Shown here in pieces: positions 43,251-52,297 of a stretch of DNA of 64,000 bases. The notes beneath the pieces were generated by a model that saw nothing but the letters and a program-made list of their open reading frames with translations, was not told where the DNA came from and ran no database searches. The DNA is taken from assembly GCF_014947265.1 (NCBI RefSeq), contig NZ_JADCNK010000001.1, positions 310,001 to 374,000 on the forward strand, given 5' to 3'. Position 1 is the first letter of the stretch, and every line of letters starts with the position of its first letter. The stretch is from Pedobacter sp014947265 (GTDB taxonomy: Bacteria > Bacteroidota > Bacteroidia > Sphingobacteriales > Sphingobacteriaceae). The position numbers and the translations under genes were made by a program.

Positions 43251-44027
43251 TTATTTTGTGTGTGTAAATTCAATTTCTTTAAAGTTAAAAACTTTTAAAC
43301 CTTTTTCAGTATCAACGTTTAGTCTGCCGTTGTCTTCAACTCCTTTAATGATTCCTTCAAAAACCTCGCCGTTATATTTATATAACGCAGAAACCTGATA
43401 GTTATACAGTCTCGCAAGGTAATCATTTTGTAAAATACTGTATTTCCCTGCCCTCAAAATTAAGTAGTATTTTTCCATAAAAATGAATATTTTCTCCATA
43501 ATATCCATTAAAGGCACATCTCTTTGTAAAATTTGAATGACTGAAGTGGCACGCTCACTAATACTTTCAGAAAATTCTGATTGATTTACATTTAAACCAA
43601 TGCCAATAACTGATGATTTAAAAGAATTGCCTGTCAGTGTATTTTCGATTAATATCCCGCCTAATTTCTTATTATGGTAATACATATCATTGGGCCATTT
43701 TACCTTGATCCCTTCCGGTATAAAACAAGCTAGTGCATCACTAACAGCCAAACTAACGGCAATATTTAAATAAAACTGCTTATCTAGTGGCAAAAAAGAA
43801 GGCTTTAAATAAATGCTTGTACTAATATTTTTACCTGCCTGGGTTTGCCAAATGCTTTCCTGCTGCCCTCTTCCGGCAAACTGATTGTCTGCCATAATTA
43901 CAGTTCCTTCGGCTAATGGCTCGGATTTTGACACCAAGTTTTTTAAAAAGTTATTAGTAGAATCAACTTCTTTTAATTTGATTAAATTTTGACCAACAAA
44001 TAGTGTCGAAAAAGTGTTATTTTGCAA
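43251..44027 (-). CDS. birA: Biotin-[acetyl-CoA-carboxylase] ligase
   Basis: A 258-residue biotin protein ligase lacking the N-terminal DNA-binding domain, thus the monofunctional type. Catalytic blocks: DSTNNFLK, MADNQFAGRGQQESIW (biotin/ATP binding GRGQ), NISTSIYLKPSFLP and KWPNDMYYHNKKLGGILIE. The initiation codon is TTG at 44027 because an in-frame stop occurs two codons upstream and the next ATG is well inside the domain. It is divergent from rsfS. A -7 box TAATTTTG (minus) lies at 44054-44061. Confidence 0.92.
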   Translation of the reverse strand: MQNNTFSTLFVGQNLIKLKEVDSTNNFLKNLVSKSEPLAEGTVIMADNQFAGRGQQESIWQTQAGKNISTSIYLKPSFLPLDKQFYLNIAVSLAVSDALACFIPEGIKVKWPNDMYYHNKKLGGILIENTLTGNSFKSSVIGIGLNVNQSEFSESISERATSVIQILQRDVPLMDIMEKIFIFMEKYYLILRAGKYSILQNDYLARLYNYQVSALYKYNGEVFEGIIKGVEDNGRLNVDTEKGLKVFNFKEIEFTHTK

Positions 44028-44053
44028 GTGTTGAATTTATAATATTGTAATTC

Positions 44054-44061
44054 CAAAATTA
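44054..44061 (-). promoter_or_regulatory. -7 box (TAATTTTG, minus) for birA
   Basis: Plus-strand CAAAATTA, 26 nt before the TTG start, in the 44-bp birA-rsfS divergent spacer. Confidence 0.45.
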
Positions 44062-44071
44062 AAGCATTTTA

Positions 44072-44446
44072 ATGGTAAAAAAGAAAATTGTAGCCCTTTC
44101 TACATACCTTTCAGAGTTGGCCGTTCACGGCATACAAGAGAAAAAAGGAGAAGATATAGTGCGGTTAGATCTTAGAAATATTCATACTTCAGTGGCTGAT
44201 TACTTTATTATAGCAAGTGCCAACTCTGGCACCCAGGTAAAAGCTATTGCCGATAGTGTAGAAAAAGAAATATATAAAGCCACTCAGGCCGATCCGAGAC
44301 ATAAAGAAGGTTTCGAATCAGCAGATTGGATTATTCTTGATTACTTCGATGTGGTTGTGCACATTTTTAAAACAGAAAAGCGCCACTTTTATGGCATAGA
44401 AGAACTTTGGGGAGATGCAGAAAGCACAAATTATCAAAGCGCATAA
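44072..44446 (+). CDS. rsfS: Ribosomal silencing factor RsfS
   Basis: A 124-residue DUF143-family protein that binds ribosomal protein L14 and blocks subunit joining when energy is low. Family features present: the DIVRLDLRNIHTSVADYFIIASANSG region, IADSVEKEI and the WIILDYFDVVVHIFKTEKRHFYGIEELWGD core. It lies 28 bp before ftsH, with which it is probably co-transcribed. Normal length and start. Confidence 0.95.
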   Translation: MVKKKIVALSTYLSELAVHGIQEKKGEDIVRLDLRNIHTSVADYFIIASANSGTQVKAIADSVEKEIYKATQADPRHKEGFESADWIILDYFDVVVHIFKTEKRHFYGIEELWGDAESTNYQSA

Positions 44447-44474
44447 CCTAATAGAACCATTTTGACAAAGACAA

Positions 44475-46487
44475 ATGAACGATAATCAAAACACCAACGA
44501 AAAACAGGGAAGAAAAATACCAAACATCCCTAAAAAACCACAAAAAGGATCAAAATTTAATATTTTTTGGGTGTATGCGGCCATTATCATAGCCATTATA
44601 GCTGCGCAGTTTTTATTTACAGGCGATAGTGGTAAAGAAGTAAAATACGATACTTTCGAAAGCAAAATGTTGTTAACAGGTGATGTTGACAGGATTGTTG
44701 CTTACCAAACCGAAGATTTAGTAAAAGCTGAGGTATACATTAAAAAAGATAGTTTAAACAAACCTCAGTATAAAGCATTCAAAAACACCAGTTCTTTTAA
44801 TGTATCAAACGGACCGACTGTTTTTTTTACTTACGGTGGAAAATTTGCTGATTTAAGGGCTGCTTTGGCCGAATCGCAAAAAGCATTACCAGCTGGCAGA
44901 AAACCAATTTCATTCCAATCAGAAAACCGCAGCAATCCGTTGGCAAGCTGGTTTTTAAGCATCATTTTACCTGTATTGCTTTTAATCGGTTTTTGGATTT
45001 TTATGATGCGCAGAATGGGCGGCGGTGCTGGCGGTGGCGGACAGATTTTCAGTATCGGAAAATCAAAAGCTACTTTATTTGATAAAGAAAGTCAGGTAAA
45101 TATTACTTTCAACGATGTTGCAGGTTTAGAAGAAGCAAAAACAGAGGTGATGGAAATTGTAGATTTCCTTAAAAATCCTAAGAAATATACTGACCTGGGT
45201 GGAAAAATCCCCAAAGGTGCCTTATTGGTAGGCTCACCTGGTACTGGTAAAACCTTATTGGCTAAAGCCGTTGCAGGTGAAGCGCAGGTTCCATTCTTCT
45301 CGCTGTCAGGATCTGATTTTGTAGAGATGTTTGTTGGAGTTGGCGCATCTCGTGTTCGCGACTTGTTTAAACAAGCAAAAGATAAATCTCCTTGTATCAT
45401 CTTTATTGATGAAATTGATGCTATTGGCCGTGCCCGTGGTAAAAACGGTGTAATGGGAGGAAATGACGAACGCGAAAATACCTTAAACCAGCTTTTGGTT
45501 GAAATGGATGGCTTTGGCACCAATACACATGTTATTATCTTAGCCGCAACAAACCGTGCTGATGTTTTAGATAAAGCCTTATTAAGAGCTGGTAGATTTG
45601 ACAGACAGATTTATGTTGATTTACCGGATGTTATCGAGCGTAAACAAATTTTCGAAGTTCACATCACTCCCCTTAAAAAATCAGAAGAGCTTGACACCGA
45701 ATTTTTAGCTAAACAAACGCCAGGATTCTCAGGCGCAGATATTGCAAATGTTTGTAACGAAGCCGCATTAATTGCAGCGCGTAAAAACAAATCGGCAGTT
45801 GATAAACAGGATTTCTTAGATGCTGTAGATAGAATTGTAGGTGGTTTAGAAAAGAAAAACAAAATCATCACACCTGCTGAAAAACGCGCTATTGCGATTC
45901 ACGAGGCTGGTCACGCCACAGTAAGCTGGTTATTAGAACATGCGGCGCCTTTAGTTAAGGTTACGATTGTGCCACGCGGACAGAGCTTAGGTGCAGCATG
46001 GTACTTACCAGAAGAACGCTTAATTGTTCGTCCACACCAAATGCTCGATGAAATGTGTGCAACTATGGGCGGTAGGGCAGCTGAAAAAGTGATGTTCGAT
46101 ACCATTTCTACAGGTGCATTGAGCGATTTAGAAAAAGTGAATAAACAAGCCAGGGCAATGGTTACCATTTACGGCTTGAACGAAAAATTAGGAAACATTA
46201 CTTATTATGATTCATCTGGTCAGAACGAGTATAATTTCTCTAAACCTTATTCAGAAGATACCGCTTTAACGATCGACAAAGAGATTTCGGCATTAATTGA
46301 AGGTCAATACCAGAGAGCAATTTCTTTATTGGAAGAAAATAAAGATAAACTGATCCAATTGGCGGATATTTTAATCGAAAAAGAAGTTTTATTTAAAGAT
46401 GATTTAGAAGTGATTTTCGGAAAACGTTTATTCGAAAGTCAAGGCGAAAGCGGCACACCGGGACATATTACCCCTGTTGAGGCTTAA
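44475..46487 (+). CDS. ftsH: ATP-dependent zinc metalloprotease FtsH
   Basis: A 670-residue membrane protease that degrades misfolded membrane proteins and regulators. Two membrane helices (about 29-47 and 160-178) bracket a periplasmic segment. The AAA+ domain has Walker A GSPGTGKT at 253-260, FIDEIDAIG and second-region motifs including the arginine finger RAGRFDRQ. The zinc site HEAGH is at 476-480, and the third-ligand Asp region follows (FDTISTGALSDLEKV). Normal full-length protein. A terminator at 46513-46548 stands between it and the LUD gene. Confidence 0.97.
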   Translation: MNDNQNTNEKQGRKIPNIPKKPQKGSKFNIFWVYAAIIIAIIAAQFLFTGDSGKEVKYDTFESKMLLTGDVDRIVAYQTEDLVKAEVYIKKDSLNKPQYKAFKNTSSFNVSNGPTVFFTYGGKFADLRAALAESQKALPAGRKPISFQSENRSNPLASWFLSIILPVLLLIGFWIFMMRRMGGGAGGGGQIFSIGKSKATLFDKESQVNITFNDVAGLEEAKTEVMEIVDFLKNPKKYTDLGGKIPKGALLVGSPGTGKTLLAKAVAGEAQVPFFSLSGSDFVEMFVGVGASRVRDLFKQAKDKSPCIIFIDEIDAIGRARGKNGVMGGNDERENTLNQLLVEMDGFGTNTHVIILAATNRADVLDKALLRAGRFDRQIYVDLPDVIERKQIFEVHITPLKKSEELDTEFLAKQTPGFSGADIANVCNEAALIAARKNKSAVDKQDFLDAVDRIVGGLEKKNKIITPAEKRAIAIHEAGHATVSWLLEHAAPLVKVTIVPRGQSLGAAWYLPEERLIVRPHQMLDEMCATMGGRAAEKVMFDTISTGALSDLEKVNKQARAMVTIYGLNEKLGNITYYDSSGQNEYNFSKPYSEDTALTIDKEISALIEGQYQRAISLLEENKDKLIQLADILIEKEVLFKDDLEVIFGKRLFESQGESGTPGHITPVEA

Positions 46488-46505
46488 ATAAATAATTTCT
46501 ATTAT

Positions 46506-46513
46506 TACATTTG
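46506..46513 (+). promoter_or_regulatory. -7 box (TACATTTG) overlapping the ftsH terminator
   Basis: Exact TAnnTTTG match just upstream of and touching the hairpin. Transcription would begin at about 46518, inside the left stem, so messages from this promoter would lack the 5' half of the terminator and could read on into the LUD gene. Confidence 0.45.
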
Positions 46514-46548
46514 CTACCCTGGTTTAATCATTAGGGTAGCTTTTTTTT
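46513..46548 (+). terminator. Intrinsic terminator of ftsH
   Basis: GCTACCCT (46513-46520) and AGGGTAGC (46533-46540) form the stem; eight T residues follow (46541-46548), ending 2 bases before the next ATG. Confidence 0.85.
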
Positions 46549-46550
46549 AT

Positions 46551-47195
46551 ATGAAGGATAATACGACAGCGAAAGAACAAATACTAAAAAAGATAAGGAA
46601 AGCACTATTAGAGAAGCGCGAAAACCCATATCCTAATTTAGAAGAAAGTGCATTGTATAAGAAAAATACAGATGAGCTGGAGATATTATTTGCCGAACAG
46701 CTAACCGCCATTTCGGGTAATTTTATCTTCTGTGAGGATGGGATTGATTTTTTTGAAAACATGTTGCAGCTGGCCGATAAATTTAAATGGCGGAAAATAT
46801 ATTGCTGGGAACCCGAATTGCAACAGTTTTTAAGCAAATACGAATTCCCTTTTTACCAAACCGATAAAGATTTTGAGCAGGCTGAGGTGGGTATTACCCT
46901 TTGCGAAGCATTGGTTGCGCGTAACGGAAGTGTAATGGTAAGCAATAGTGGTGCTGCCGGCAGGAGGTTAAGCATTTTCCCACACCACCACATTGTGATT
47001 GCAAAAACAAGCCAACTGGTGTTAGATCTTAAAGATGCCTTTCAATTGTTAAAAAACAAATACGGCAACCAGATTCCATCGATGATCAGCAATATTACCG
47101 GACCAAGCAGAACCGCCGATATTGAAAAAACATTGGTTTTAGGTGCACATGGGCCTAAAGAGCTTTTTGTATTTTTGATTGACGATTTTGGTTAA
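46551..47195 (+). CDS. LUD domain (LutC/YkgG-like) protein
   Basis: A 214-residue protein of the LUD family, related to LutC of lactate utilisation. The conserved region is TLCEALVARNGSVMVSNSGAAGRRLSIFPHHHIVIAKTSQLV, followed by SNITGPSRTADIEKTLVLGAHGPKE. In Bacteroidetes, single LUD genes follow ftsH routinely without lutAB, so a lactate-oxidation role is not implied. The start codon lies 2 bases after the ftsH terminator's T run, with a possible private promoter at 46506. It converges on the next gene with adjacent stops. Confidence 0.88.
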   Translation: MKDNTTAKEQILKKIRKALLEKRENPYPNLEESALYKKNTDELEILFAEQLTAISGNFIFCEDGIDFFENMLQLADKFKWRKIYCWEPELQQFLSKYEFPFYQTDKDFEQAEVGITLCEALVARNGSVMVSNSGAAGRRLSIFPHHHIVIAKTSQLVLDLKDAFQLLKNKYGNQIPSMISNITGPSRTADIEKTLVLGAHGPKELFVFLIDDFG

Positions 47196-48290
47196 CTACC
47201 ATTCATAATAGGCCTGCAGGCTTACCCATGTATGCCATCGGGTAAACTCGCTTACTGTATTAAATTCAGGTGACCGTCCAACAGCCATAGCAGATAGCCT
47301 TATTGCCTGTTTTCCACAAGTAGATATTTTGGTGCCAAAGCCTAAATTCCAGTCAAGAGTGGCTTTATTTAGTTGTTTAAAGCTTATAGTATAAGGACTG
47401 TCTCTAAATTGTCCCATTAATAAAGCGTTGTAAAGCCAACCATTACCTTTAACACCTGCCAGGAGATATACCTCTCCCAAATTTTTATTTTCACCGGTTA
47501 AGCCTGTTAAGTTAGCCATTGGTAATGTATTTACAGCCCAGTTTTTCTTATCAAGCAAGCCTAATCTTACATTAAAACCTAAGCCTGTACTTACATAATA
47601 ACCTAAACGTAACTCAGCATTAGTACTTAACTGAAAAAAGCCCACATCATTTCCATCTCGCTTACCAATAAGCAACCAATCCTTTTTTCCTATAACTAAA
47701 AGGGTAGGTTCTCCTCCCTTTGATATCTGACCTTCCCATCCATAAGGAATATCGGCTGTATTGCCGAACCAATGATCGCGGTGAATGGTTGTTTGTACTG
47801 CTTTAGAAACGTTTAAGCCTATTACCCCCACATTAATACCTAAAGTAATTAGTTCATTCCCAGTATCATTCTGCAAGCCTAAACTTGTACTAATAACATT
47901 TAAGCTTGCAAATGGCCTATCGTTTTCGCGTTTAAATTCGCTTACTGGATCATGTAAATTACCTAAATATTCAGGTGTAAATGTGGTATTAGCAAGCATT
48001 ATCGTAGCGTCATAATCATCATAGTCCTTTATATATTCACTAAAAACATTTCTTGCTAAAAATCTATGCGGAGCGAAAACCCATGTTCCACCTAGCTTTT
48101 TGTTCTGATAAATGAAGCCGGCGCCCATGGTGTAGTTCCTATCCGTAGCATAAGATGGTTTTACGAACTTTAGAAAATAATCCTGGTCAACAACGATCCC
48201 CGCACGATACAATGGTTTTTCATATTCTTGTGCCAAAGAAACATTGGCTATTAAAAGCATTAGAAATAATGATAGAAAGGTATTTTTCAT
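47196..48290 (-). CDS. LpxR-like (DUF2219) outer-membrane protein
   Basis: A 364-residue exported protein with signal peptide ending SLAQ and repeated strand segments of a beta barrel. Features shared with lipid A 3'-O-deacylase LpxR: TDRNYTMGAGF near residue 49 and TFTPEYLGN...NDRPFASLNVISTSLG (about 107-138). LpxR removes the 3'-acyloxyacyl chain of lipid A. The key catalytic residues of LpxR (Asn9, Asp10, Ser34, His122 in Salmonella) cannot be assigned with certainty here. It is the downstream member of a run of three exported-protein genes on the minus strand. Confidence 0.75.
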   Translation of the reverse strand: MKNTFLSLFLMLLIANVSLAQEYEKPLYRAGIVVDQDYFLKFVKPSYATDRNYTMGAGFIYQNKKLGGTWVFAPHRFLARNVFSEYIKDYDDYDATIMLANTTFTPEYLGNLHDPVSEFKRENDRPFASLNVISTSLGLQNDTGNELITLGINVGVIGLNVSKAVQTTIHRDHWFGNTADIPYGWEGQISKGGEPTLLVIGKKDWLLIGKRDGNDVGFFQLSTNAELRLGYYVSTGLGFNVRLGLLDKKNWAVNTLPMANLTGLTGENKNLGEVYLLAGVKGNGWLYNALLMGQFRDSPYTISFKQLNKATLDWNLGFGTKISTCGKQAIRLSAMAVGRSPEFNTVSEFTRWHTWVSLQAYYEW

Positions 48291-48332
48291 AAGAGAGTTA
48301 TTAATCGATTGTAAAATTACCCGTGCTTTAAC

Positions 48333-49259
48333 TTATTGTGTCTGATCATTAGAGGCTGACGTTTTACTTTCTCCAAACAAACTGAATCCGATGGCAAAAC
48401 CAAGCCATGGTTTGCCCTGATAACCCCAATTTGCTCCTGCAGATTTATCGATAAAATCAAGTCCTGTAAATATCCCTATCTGGAATTTATCATACTGGTA
48501 CATATAACCAGCTGATAATGATATTGCAGATGCACTATTATCTTTATCTACTTTAACTCCGCCTACCGATATTCCGCCTAATAAATTACTAGCAGAATAG
48601 ACAGTATTAACGTGCTGCCATTTAATCCCCGCTGATATCCCAAAATTTACCTTCTCTTCAAATGTAAAAGGCGCTTTAGAATTTCCAAATCTGGCCTTAA
48701 TAGGTAGTGTTAAAAAACCCCATGTAAACCCTCTTTTGTGTGGGTAAATGGATTCGCACTTATCGTTAAAATCTTTGAGCGGAATAAAAAACTGCATATC
48801 ATTTCCCCATGAATCTACATATGCCAAATTCTTGTATTTATTTAGGGGCGACGATTTAGCAGAATCATCAGTTTTAATTCCAACTTCTGCCTTAAATATA
48901 TTATAATAAGATTTAGTATCCATCTTTTCCCCGCTTATTGGCAAACTCTCTGAATTTCTCTCTTTCAAAGCAGGTAACATTTTGTAAAAACTATCTTTTT
49001 TTGCAGTTAATTTATAATTCCAAACAGAAATAATATACCCGTTATCGACAATTTCGTACATATAAAATTTAGTTCCATCGTTGAGTAAAAAAGAAAAATC
49101 TTTCTCTATTTCTTTGCTCAAAGGATTGTAAACCTTTACAGAAATACTGGTTTTGGTTACAAATGACTGCCCTATAATATCGGTACCTTTCGTTGTGGTT
49201 TGGCCTAAAGATTGGCCAACAATAAATAGGAGGAATAATAAACTCAAGAGGTTTTTCAT
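48333..49259 (-). CDS. Exported hypothetical protein, 308 aa
   Basis: A secreted protein with a signal peptide ending GQSLGQ and a C-terminal half with short strand repeats (SAISLSAGYMYQYDKFQIGIFTGLDF...) resembling an outer-membrane barrel of Bacteroidetes type, including the terminal FAIGFSLFG. The N-terminal half has a cytosol-unlike mixture of Tyr/Lys-rich strands. I do not recognise a defined family. It lies 43 bp after 49302 and 43 bp before the LpxR-like gene, likely one transcript. Confidence 0.6.
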   Translation of the reverse strand: MKNLLSLLFLLFIVGQSLGQTTTKGTDIIGQSFVTKTSISVKVYNPLSKEIEKDFSFLLNDGTKFYMYEIVDNGYIISVWNYKLTAKKDSFYKMLPALKERNSESLPISGEKMDTKSYYNIFKAEVGIKTDDSAKSSPLNKYKNLAYVDSWGNDMQFFIPLKDFNDKCESIYPHKRGFTWGFLTLPIKARFGNSKAPFTFEEKVNFGISAGIKWQHVNTVYSASNLLGGISVGGVKVDKDNSASAISLSAGYMYQYDKFQIGIFTGLDFIDKSAGANWGYQGKPWLGFAIGFSLFGESKTSASNDQTQ

Positions 49260-49301
49260 GATTGCGCTAATTTAGATTTTGAATAATATTTTATATTGTA
49301 A

Positions 49302-50285
49302 TTACCTCGAACCCTGAAACCTTTTCACAACCAACTCACCTGCAGCATTTATGCAATATATGTCTTCATCATAGTTAGAATATCTTCTTGATAACACCGG
49401 TTTTAGCCCTTCATCTTCCAGTTTATGATGATCAAATGTTAAATAAAGTTCTACTCTGGAGCGGTCTTTATCCAAATTGATGGTTTTTTTCGTTTTTACA
49501 TTGTAAATATCTACTTCCTGAATTCGCCTGTAATTATAGCCCCAGCTAGAATCCTCTCCAAAATCTTTGCTTCTGCCAATCACAAAATAATCGTTCATTA
49601 GATGAAAGATGGTACTGATGCTCTTATCATTAAAAAGCCGTTTTCCCTTCAGGTCAACTATATCTGCAACCTTTCTCGTTTTACCATTGGTTAAGGTGTT
49701 TTCTTCATTCAAAATCACAATTCCTATATTCTTAGGGAAATTATTTTTATTGTCTCCAAAAGCAGCGAAAGTGCTGTCATAATCCTTGCTTTTTAAAACC
49801 GTATCGCCATTTTCGTTCAAAAAATAGTTTAAACTTTTACCACTCATCGACATTGATCCGGGATAGTCGGCAAAAAACAATATATCTTTTGTGGGTTTAG
49901 ATGGTGCTTTTTTTACGGGCACTTCAGCCTTTTTGCTTGCTGTTACAGGCATTTTTCCCATCGTTACGCGTACTTCCGTCACTTTATTTTTCTCTGCAGT
50001 CTCGGCCAGTTTCTTTTTAAAGTCTGCTTCCCTTTCAGCCTTAAGCTTTGCATTTCTAATTTTGCCTGCTTCATAGGCCGATTTATCATCTGCTATCTTC
50101 TTTTTTCTGGCATCCTCATCTTCTTTTGCACAGGCCGGGCACATATTTTTCCCTTCTGAATTGTTCGAGCCCTTGGGTGCGAACCTACAGTTATATCTGT
50201 TATATTCACTTTTAGGAACATGCGATTGCGCATTGACCATCTGTACCACAAACAGCATCAAAATAGTCGTCAGGAAATTTTTCAT
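49302..50285 (-). CDS. Exported hypothetical protein with charged coiled region, 327 aa
   Basis: A signal peptide (ends MVNAQS) is followed by CRFAPKGSNN...MCPACAKED with a CxxC pair, then a long Lys/Ala/Glu-rich stretch (about 55-120) likely to form a coiled coil, and a globular C-terminal part with beta-strand character (VYLTFDHHKLEDEGLKPVLSRRYSNYDEDIYC). No family is recognised. It is the first of the three exported-protein genes before the LpxR-like gene and has only a near-match -7 box (TATTTTTA on the minus strand) upstream. Confidence 0.55.
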   Translation of the reverse strand: MKNFLTTILMLFVVQMVNAQSHVPKSEYNRYNCRFAPKGSNNSEGKNMCPACAKEDEDARKKKIADDKSAYEAGKIRNAKLKAEREADFKKKLAETAEKNKVTEVRVTMGKMPVTASKKAEVPVKKAPSKPTKDILFFADYPGSMSMSGKSLNYFLNENGDTVLKSKDYDSTFAAFGDNKNNFPKNIGIVILNEENTLTNGKTRKVADIVDLKGKRLFNDKSISTIFHLMNDYFVIGRSKDFGEDSSWGYNYRRIQEVDIYNVKTKKTINLDKDRSRVELYLTFDHHKLEDEGLKPVLSRRYSNYDEDIYCINAAGELVVKRFQGSR

Positions 50286-50419
50286 TTTAAGTTCGTTTAA
50301 TTATTGTAAAAATACCCGATCAACCAAACGATTTATATACCCTTTACTCGGTATATTTAGTATCTGTTTTATATATTATATTTATAAAATATTGATTGCG
50401 TTTGCTAATTCTCTCATCA

Positions 50420-52297
50420 ATGAATAGAATTTTCTTCTTATTTCTATTTTTCCTAAATCCTCTCCGGGTATGCTTTGCACAGCAGGGCAAACCAATTTTA
50501 ATCGATACGGCCAAAAAATTCAATATTAGCAAGCATGGGTATTTCTATGAGGACAAAAATTTAAACCTGAACATCGATTCTGTTATAAAATATAAGCAGG
50601 CCGGTAAATTCACCCCATTAACAGCAGGAAAAGTTTTTAGTAAAGGTTATACCCAATCTTATTACTGGGTTGCTTTTGATATCGAAAACACCTTAAATCA
50701 ATCTGTACACCTGATGTTTAAGGAGCAGAGCTCAAGCATTAATCAACTCCAGCTGTTTAAAGTAGATGAGCAGGGAAAGATTTATCCACTAGGTTTAACA
50801 GGCGATCACTTCCCTTTCAAACAACGCCCTTATCGCAACAGAAGCTTCATTTATCCAATGATTCTTTTGCCACATGAAAAAGCCACTTTTTATTTGTGGG
50901 CAGATAAACGCGGACAGAATATGTATATGCCGATGTCTATCGGACGCGATGTTGATATTATTCAGGCAGAAATTCCACAGCACACCTTATTTGGATTTTA
51001 CACAGGCATTTTTGTTTTTGCGGTGATTTTCAACTTATTACTTTTTGTTTCAGTTAGAGATAACATCCATTTATATTATGCCATTTACATTTTTTGCACC
51101 CTAATTTTTATCCTGGAAGAAGAGGGCTTGGCCTTTCAATGGTTTTACCCAAACTTGCCTGGACTTCAGGATTACATGCGATTAATTATGGCATCATTGA
51201 GCTGTGGCCTGTTAATCCAGGTGATGCAACTATTTGTACATCAAAATCGCTCAAACAGTAAGTTATACCGCTTTACAAACTATTACAAAAGATTCTGCTG
51301 GGCCATGTCGATCATTCCGGTTTTTATGCTCTTCAAATCGTTTATTATTTTAGAAAAAACGGTTTTTTACATCAACAATTTTCTTGCGCTCCTTACGGTA
51401 ATCATTATTATTATTTGTGTGGTAGAAAGAATAAGATCAGGCTACAAGTTGGGCTGGTATTATTTTATTGCAACCGTGATGTTGTTATTTGGGGTTTTTA
51501 ATTATGTTTTTAACACTTTAGGACTCACCAACTTTAATTTATTAAAGCCAAATGGTTTAGTGGTAGGTTTAACAGCAGAAATTATTTTCCTTTCTTTTGC
51601 ACTAACACAACGCTATAACTTTTTAAAGAAGGAAAAAGAAATCCTGCTGGAAGAAAAAAGCAAACACCAGGTAGACCTGGCCGATGGCATTTTTAATGCA
51701 CAGGAAGATGAACGGACACGTTTGGCCCGCGATCTTCATGATGACCTCGGCGGCACACTTTCCATTATAAAACTAAATATCACCGCTTTTCAGCACAAAG
51801 TTTTAAAACTTACAGAAAATGACCGCATATTTTACGACCAAACCATTAGCATGATTGAAAAGGCATGTGCCGATTTAAGGGAAATTTCGCACAATTTAAT
51901 GCCTAAAAACTTTGAGCAACTGGGTTTAATTGAAACCCTGAAAGAAAACTTCATCGCCTTAAACCAATCGGGCAAAATTGCTTTCGAATTTGTTTACCAA
52001 GTAGAACATCCCATCGAAAGCTCTATGGAAATTACCATTTACCGTATGGTTAACGAGCTCGTAAATAATATCAACAGACACTCTTTCGCAACAAAAGCGA
52101 CCATTCAGGTTTTATCTTTTGATGAAAGGATCAATATCATGGCTGAAGACAACGGTATTGGTTTTAGTCAGGAAGAGGATAAAAAGGGATTAGGTATGCA
52201 GAATATACGCTCGAGGGTAAGCTATTTGAACGGGAAAATTCAGGTAGACAGTAATCAAAATGGAACCACAATCGTTATCGATATCCCGCTGAAATAA
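50420..52297 (+). CDS. 7TM-DISM sensor histidine kinase
   Basis: A 625-residue kinase starting at the ATG at 50420 (MNRIFFLFLFFL); a TTG in frame at 50396 would add eight residues in front of the signal peptide. Order: signal peptide, extracellular 7TMR-DISMED2 sensor (about 25-175), seven-helix 7TMR-DISM_7TM region (about 185-390), coiled coil, HisKA_3 dimerisation domain with phospho-His440 in ARDLHDDLGG, and an HATPase domain (ELVNNINRHS; AEDNGIGF; GLGMQNI). It forms a pair with the LuxR-type regulator that follows. The stop and next ATG overlap in TAATG. Confidence 0.93.
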   Translation: MNRIFFLFLFFLNPLRVCFAQQGKPILIDTAKKFNISKHGYFYEDKNLNLNIDSVIKYKQAGKFTPLTAGKVFSKGYTQSYYWVAFDIENTLNQSVHLMFKEQSSSINQLQLFKVDEQGKIYPLGLTGDHFPFKQRPYRNRSFIYPMILLPHEKATFYLWADKRGQNMYMPMSIGRDVDIIQAEIPQHTLFGFYTGIFVFAVIFNLLLFVSVRDNIHLYYAIYIFCTLIFILEEEGLAFQWFYPNLPGLQDYMRLIMASLSCGLLIQVMQLFVHQNRSNSKLYRFTNYYKRFCWAMSIIPVFMLFKSFIILEKTVFYINNFLALLTVIIIIICVVERIRSGYKLGWYYFIATVMLLFGVFNYVFNTLGLTNFNLLKPNGLVVGLTAEIIFLSFALTQRYNFLKKEKEILLEEKSKHQVDLADGIFNAQEDERTRLARDLHDDLGGTLSIIKLNITAFQHKVLKLTENDRIFYDQTISMIEKACADLREISHNLMPKNFEQLGLIETLKENFIALNQSGKIAFEFVYQVEHPIESSMEITIYRMVNELVNNINRHSFATKATIQVLSFDERINIMAEDNGIGFSQEEDKKGLGMQNIRSRVSYLNGKIQVDSNQNGTTIVIDIPLK

